DNA of 64,000 bases, from the NCBI GenBank assembly GCA_025201705.1, contig MU616579.1, forward strand, positions 34,294 through 98,293. Reading direction: 5' to 3'. A model generated the notes under the pieces. That model was not told the origin of the DNA, made no database searches, and saw nothing but the letters and a program-made list of their open reading frames with translations. This stretch comes from Dissophora ornata. Its lineage: Eukaryota; Mortierellomycota; Mortierellomycetes; Mortierellales; Mortierellaceae. Shown in pieces: positions 58,439 through 64,000 of the stretch (position 1 is the stretch's first letter; every line of letters begins with the position of its first letter). Position numbers and translations under genes: made by a program.

Positions 58439-61400
58439 TCACTCGGCCTTTGGTGCATCCGACACCAGCTTCGCCATCCCATCGACCAGACCTTCTTCGT
58501 TTGTCTCCTCTTCCTCGAGTGACATATTGCTCATCGCCAACGCAGCTGCAAGAGCTGGGGTCTGATGCTTGCCCAGCGTTGCCTGATAGTATTGCCATCC
58601 ACCGCCCGACTCGAGGACTTTGACTTGATCAGCCGACAGACCCAAATAGCAGGGGTCACAGAGCTTCTCAGCCTGGCCATGTCCGCTATCTGTGTTGCCT
58701 TTGATCCCACGCCACCCATTTCCAAACCCGCCATATCCTCCCCCTCCTCCGTTAGCCACATCGCTCCGACCGTTGATCTCGTCAACACTGTCAGAAATGC
58801 TCTGGAGCTGTCCCGGTCGCGCTGGATCCTCTATATCCAAGCTGCTGTCGCTCTGGAGAGCCAACTCTGCAATCACATCCTCGGCGCTGATATCAATACT
58901 ACGAGCCTTTGCCTCGCGCTCGGCCTGCAGCCCTAGTAGGAAGAGCTGATCGATTTGCTTTTTGGTCAAGCAATCGGAGCAAACTACTCTGCGGCACTGC
59001 GAGCAGGTATTCTGTTTAAAAACAAGTGAGAATACACAGACAAAGTTAGTTGGATAAACAAACGACTATGGAGGCAGCACAGTCACGCAAAGTCTTTTTG
59101 CTTTACCTTCCATTTAAACATGCTAAACTCGGCCTTGCATAGTCCGCATTCTTTGACTTGAGTGGTGTTATTGTTGTCGTTGGCGTTTACGAAGTGACTA
59201 TCGGATTTACGATTGCTTGCACGCATATTTTCTCTCAAATTGGCAGCGCCAGTCACTGTTGTATTGTCGTCAGTGTTGGCCGCTTGTCCCGATCGGCTCT
59301 TCATCTATTGAGAATTAGCAGTGTACGACATGAAGTGTCAGAATGAAATTCGGACCGAAAACCCGTATCATCGATAATGTCTGAATATGTCACCAAGACA
59401 GGACACTTACGCGACTAAGTCCAGCCTCGACAAACCCTCGGACCATGCCAGTGGCCCCAGTTGACGAATAGCTGTCTGGCGAGTAGTCTTCAGGTCGGAT
59501 AATGACACCATCCAGACTTTGGCCACTGGCACGACGATCATGATTGCTGTTGGTTCCGCGCTGCGACTGGTCCATGGGCAGAGGCTCTGCCGAGATTGCG
59601 TTGGCAGCAGCAGTCATGTCATCCTCATCTGGGAACATGGTATCGATGCAATCGTCGCATGCTCGACCAAACTTTTCAGAATGCGTGCCCTTGATCAGGA
59701 TCGTCTGTGTTTTTTTTTTACGGGAAAGCAAAAATGTTTAGCACATATTTTCAAAAAAAAACCAACCGTTTTTTTACAAATAGAAAACTTACGCGAGAGG
59801 AGCAAGAATGGCAGACAACTTTTCCGCAGGCACGACAGTGATGTTTCCGCCTATAGATGGTTCCAAATTCCTCTGAGCAGATCATGCACCGAGTTGCAGA
59901 GTGGTCCGGCACCCAGACTGGTGCATTGTAGTTTTCAATCACCCTCAACGGCTGTTGCGGTTTTTGCTGCACCACAGGCGCCTGGTGGTATCCGCCATCC
60001 GGCGATGTCCACGCTCCAACACCTCCAGTGACCTCGGGATCTACACAAGCGGTGGTAGCGAATGTATTCGACCTCGAGTCGCTACCAAAGGCGGTCGGGG
60101 ACCACAATCCAGTGTCGCGTCGCAACAAATTCGTACCAAAGCTTGTAGCTGCAGCGCTGATGCTCTGCATAGGTGTGATCGAGATCTTGAGGGACCTTTT
60201 GGCCGAGAGATATTCTTGTGTAGCTCTTCGAATAGCGACCATCCAGGCCTCCTTTTCATTTGGGGTATCAACATAAACCTGAGATGATTTCTCGGGACTT
60301 ATGATTTGGAATGCGTTCTTGGTCGGGTCTGGGTCCTCGGCACCAATGACCGTACAGTTCTCGAGCCCGACTTTGCGATGAAAAGTGAGAGTGCCATCCA
60401 AAAGATTCATGGTTGGGCTCGTCCAGAGGATACAATCCGAAAAGAGGAAGATTTCCCGAAGTTGGACGTTGCGACGGCAGACCTTCCAGACGTTGCCGCG
60501 CTTTAGGAGCACGCGACTTGGGAGGATGAGCGGCTCTGACATGCCCGTAATTCTGGACTGAAGGTCAACCATCTCATTATACATCTCGTGTCGACGGATC
60601 GTCTCGTTCACAAAGTTGGCTGTCTGCTCCATAGACTCGAACGCGGTCTGGAGCTTGCGATGATCAGGGTGATCATCTGGTGTGTGGCGCAGGAGACTCC
60701 CGAGGAGCATACGGTATCGAGGGATCCTTTGGACGGGAAGCATCAAGTACGCTTGAAAATCCAGATTCTTGCACTCTGGTCTCCTCACAGTGGCCTACAC
60801 ATTGTAAATAGTCAGCGTCAGTATCAGTACGACTAATTTTTTACAGCAAAAATAAAATACAAGTATACAAGACTTTTTTTCTTTTTACCTTCAGAAACTC
60901 GGTGAAGCGGTCATTGCGGTTCATGCAATCGTTGATATGACTAAGGGCCGAAGTGAAAGTCTTGACGTAGCTAGAATACATCTTCAAAAATGGGGCCTAG
61001 TTGAAAACAAAAAAACGCAAGGCAGTGCTAATGGTTAGGTCGATCCATCAATATAAGGTCAATGTCAAATCCCCCCACTACCGTATGTTATAGCACTTAC
61101 GATTTCATTAAAGATATCGCCGATACACCAGTCAGCATCTAGCACCAAGAGCTCTTCCTGTTCGCCCCCTTGCCCACCGACAGTGACCAACACCTGATCG
61201 GGATTCTGCTTCCCACCACGTCGTCCTTGCGACGAATACTGTTGTTCTTCATCGTCCACAAAATGGCTCTTCTCCTCCACTATCTCATCCTCATCGCTCT
61301 CCCAACCCGTTGAAAACGTGGATCCACAGATACGGGTCTCGAGCTGCGTAAGAATGAATGTGTTAATCTGCAGAATCTCGGAAAAGTTGGAAAAGATCTC

Positions 61401-63116
61401 AGCAACCGACTTTTTGGAGAGCAGTGGCGCCGCAGACGCCGACAATGTCGAATTCGATCCCATGGTCGACGAAGCATAATACGGTGAAGTGTTTGAAGAC
61501 TGCATCGTGGCTCCTCCTCCGGCTCCCAAAGATACGTTATTATTGGTACTGTTCATATTGAAGCTCGTGGTCGTATTCATGCCCGAGTTGTTTCCATTGG
61601 CGTATGGCGCGTTCAGGGGCTCGTAAAATAAGGTCTGCAGGACAACCAAGCCATCGACATATGACCTCTCTGTTCGGAGAATCTCAAGGATGATCTTTTG
61701 ACGCTCTTGGGTCAGAGTTTTGCTAGTGTGGATCGTATTGGACGAGAGTGATGACTTTGGGGATGACCCCTTATTGAGGAATGTATTGGAAGGCGAGGGA
61801 GAGCCAGAGGTGGACATGGTTGAGGACCGTCGCAGAGCCAGTGGAGACTTGGTGTTCTTGATAGCCTTGGGCGGAGGCGAAGCAATTGGATTGGGGTCTG
61901 GTGAAGACAGTGCGTACGGGTCAGACCAGCTCGTGTTGGCGGCAGCAGCAGACAGGTCGAGGTTAGAGGCATTTGGGGTCATTGTGTAGAAGGTGCTGGT
62001 TGTAGAATCTTGACGCGCATGTGTCGTGGAGTGGTAAGGGTATGGATGATTGTCTAGATTGGTGGTTGATGATGCATTCGATGCCGAATATTGGAAGCTG
62101 TTCCTCTCTTCAGTACCACCTCCACTTGACCCAAAGCCCGACCCTGACCCAGATCCATCGCCATAGTCATGCTGTGCCTCAGACTCTTCGACATCTGGAA
62201 GGTCATATAAGCGCCAGCCCGGTCTAGGCAGAGGCATAGATGCGTGTCTGCTAGCCTTCAAGGGGTTGGCATGAACAATGGAGTCAGTGTTTTGTGCAAT
62301 ATCAACCCCTGCAGCGAACGCTGCCGTTGACGGCAGAGAAGATGAAAGTGAATCGCCAGCGTTGTTGTTCTCCAGGTGATCCTCAATAGTGCGGTGAGGG
62401 GAAGTGGACTGCATGACAATGTGGAGAGGATAGGTCGCGTTGCTGGCAGTGTGAGGGATATATGATGCGATAGAGGACCGAGGACTTGTGTTCGATGGCT
62501 GCGGACCTGAACGTGAGTTGGTGTCAGCGGATGGCGAGGGTGCCATGGGCGGGGACGACACATCAGCCACTGCGATGGTCTGAGGCTGCAGACTCAATCT
62601 TGCCCGCCGCGGCGACGCTGGACTGTGGAATACTGAGGGAGTTCCATCCATGGGGGTGGGCGAAAGTGCGTTCTGGTTGAGCATCATCTTGCTCAGCCGG
62701 TCAATCTTTGTCAGTCGCGAGCGGGCGCTGCCGCTAAAGTTCCTGCGCTCCTTGAGGTTCATGGAGACGCTCGGCGGCACACTTTGAGCGGTGGCGGAGG
62801 ACGCAGCAGTGGACGACATGGAATCGGTGCGCGGTCGCTGGTTGAGAGTCATGACCGAGGTCGTTTCCGGCAACGCAGTTGAGGGCGATGCTCTGTAGGT
62901 TGGAAAGAGCCATGACTGACGGATGGAGGGCGAGTGATTGATTCTTCCGCCTTGGCCCTGGTGCTGTCGAATGCGCTGATGGATGTTGTAGGGCTGGTTG
63001 TTGTGGCTATGTACTGGCGGCGGATGAGATGCTGTTGTGGGTGTGGAGGGGAGAGAAGTTGGAGCTGAAGCCGTCTGTAGGCCAGATCGAGTCCCAGGGA
63101 AGGTGGTGCCGAGCAT
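58439..63116 (-). CDS. DH-PH-FYVE Rho guanine-nucleotide exchange factor with a second FYVE-like finger (6 exons)
   Basis: Exons 63116-61101, 60996-60889, 60794-59793, 59704-59411, 59304-59107 and 59011-58439 give 1396 residues. The first about 480 residues are Ser/Pro-rich and disordered. The DH domain starts at ILEILRTERSYVDGLVVL and continues through INTFILTQLETRI to FQAYLMLPVQRIPRYRMLL. The PH domain follows (LKRGNVWKVCRRNVQLREIF, then EKEAWMVAIRRA). Next is a FYVE finger with the PI3P-binding RRKHHCR (1023-1029) and its closing ACDDC in exon 4. A further Cys cluster (CGLCKAEF, NTCSQCRRVVCSDC, KLCDPCY) forms a second FYVE-like zinc finger lacking RHHCR. Such proteins activate Rho/Cdc42 on PI3P membranes. 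All introns are phase 0 GT-AG. Confidence 0.92.
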
Positions 63117-63759
63117 GATTTTTGCTCTCGACTACAGCAGTCTGTGCGCCTTTGTTTGTCACGTCAGTCAAAGGCCTGATTAGGGGGCGATGACGAGGGT
63201 CACGACAGCAGATGATTGCAACAACCGGATGCGAACTCAAAGGGACAGAGAGAAAGACAGACAGAGAGAGAGAGAGGGCGACGTGGAGGGATCTGTGTAG
63301 AAAAGGATAGCGAGGGTTGGGGCAGATGGGAATATGACGGTGTCTTTTTGCTAGGCCGAGGCGTGGTACGCGAACTGCGAAAGCCAATTAAAATCCGTCT
63401 CAGTGAATGTGTGTGCAAGACAGTGGACGTGTATGTACAAAAAGAGAAGTAGCTTGTTGCGGTGAGAGCGAACAGCAAGGACGCGGAATGAGGGACGGAA
63501 TGAAAAGAGAATGAGCAATGGCGGAGAAAAGGGTGGAGGTGAATGGGCTAGCCTGTGGTGATGAGAGGGCGAAGACAGAAGGACGAGGTGTGCTTTGTAG
63601 CAAGTGATGCCAGAACGTGTACTTCGTTGTGTGGGTGTATGGGGGATCTCTTCGGCTCCGTTTCAACAGATCGTGGAGTATTTGCAGGTGGAAGACGATT
63701 CAGATAGAAGTGAACAGTTGGCAAAAAGAAGAAAGATGGCAGGAAGGAAAGAGAAGAGA

Positions 63760-63811
<52 letters not shown>

Positions 63812-64000
63812 AGGGACCTTGGTGGGAATGCTAGCAGAGGAGATGACGGTGATTTTGTGATAATGATGACGAAAGTGGCGAAGTACGAGACGGAACGGAG
63901 CTATCAGGTTTCATTTTATATTGTAAGGTTTGGAGGAAGAGTAATAAGATAGACTTTTGCGATCAATGGTAGTAGTGCATGGACAAAGAGAAACCAATTC
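63117..64000. other. Upstream region of the DH-PH-FYVE gene, with GA-rich tracts
   Basis: Purine-rich on the plus strand, that is, CT-rich in the direction of the minus-strand gene. No further gene start recognised before the window end. Confidence 0.5.
63769..63808. repeat. AG dinucleotide microsatellite
   Basis: About twenty uninterrupted AG units, preceded by GAGAA units from about 63748. Located 650 bp upstream of the DH-PH-FYVE start. Confidence 0.9.

Noticed and set aside
63600..63952. Overlapping plus-strand frames through the AG microsatellite
   Set aside because: Translation of a dinucleotide repeat (Arg/Glu alternation) in the upstream region of a minus-strand gene.

Overview
The window is a gene-dense stretch of a filamentous, early-diverging fungal genome. 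I favour Mortierellomycota (Mortierella and relatives). The reasons are: intron-rich housekeeping genes with short GT-AG introns, near-neutral base composition, pyrimidine-rich leaders before start codons, and remnants of WD40-repeat and RNI/LRR-like families of the kind expanded in Mortierellaceae. The lineage call is inference. No rRNA, convincing tRNA, CRISPR or prokaryotic operon signal was seen. Exon borders were derived by hand from splice signals, frame closure and family conservation.

Layout. 1-1.9 kb: C-terminal part of a WD40-repeat protein carrying an 11-bp frameshift deletion. 3-12.2 kb: housekeeping block with NEDD8 (RUB1, minus, five tiny exons), prefoldin subunit 1 (plus, divergent), succinate dehydrogenase flavoprotein (minus), a p32/MAM33 mitochondrial acidic protein (minus), and the NEDD8-activating-enzyme regulatory subunit ULA1 (plus). 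12.4-13.5 kb: a Ser/Pro-rich tail-anchored protein. 15-17.9 kb: a short gene candidate followed by a heavily decayed RNI/LRR-family pseudogene. 19.5-25.5 kb: an amino-acid permease and an HMT1/ABCB6-like half ABC transporter. 25.7-27.6 kb: bleomycin hydrolase with an N-terminal acylation-type motif. 28.4-29.4 kb: a second, decayed WD40 locus in inverted orientation. 30.6-40.1 kb: long-chain acyl-CoA synthetase, AK3-type adenylate kinase, kynureninase and an alpha-arrestin. 41.8-43.3 kb: a histidine-phosphatase-family protein with two GC-AG introns. 44.5-63.1 kb: seven consecutive minus-strand genes, namely a Gln-rich BTB protein, a Josephin deubiquitinase, an RraA-like protein, a single-pass membrane protein with a His/Asp tract, two tandem F-box/LRR paralogues, and a DH-PH-FYVE Rho exchange factor with a second FYVE-like finger.

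Working together: RUB1 and ULA1, a modifier and half of its activating enzyme, lie about 6 kb apart. SDH1, MAM33 and the AK3-type kinase are mitochondrial, and kynureninase belongs to tryptophan-to-NAD metabolism. The F-box and BTB proteins are potential substrate adaptors of cullin ligases, the main targets of neddylation, and the Josephin protein works in the opposite direction. I see no operon-like or biosynthetic cluster. The most unusual items are splice architecture (18-nt exons, GC-AG introns, oligo-A before acceptors), the acylation motif on bleomycin hydrolase, and the paired decayed WD40 loci sharing flanking sequence in permuted order.
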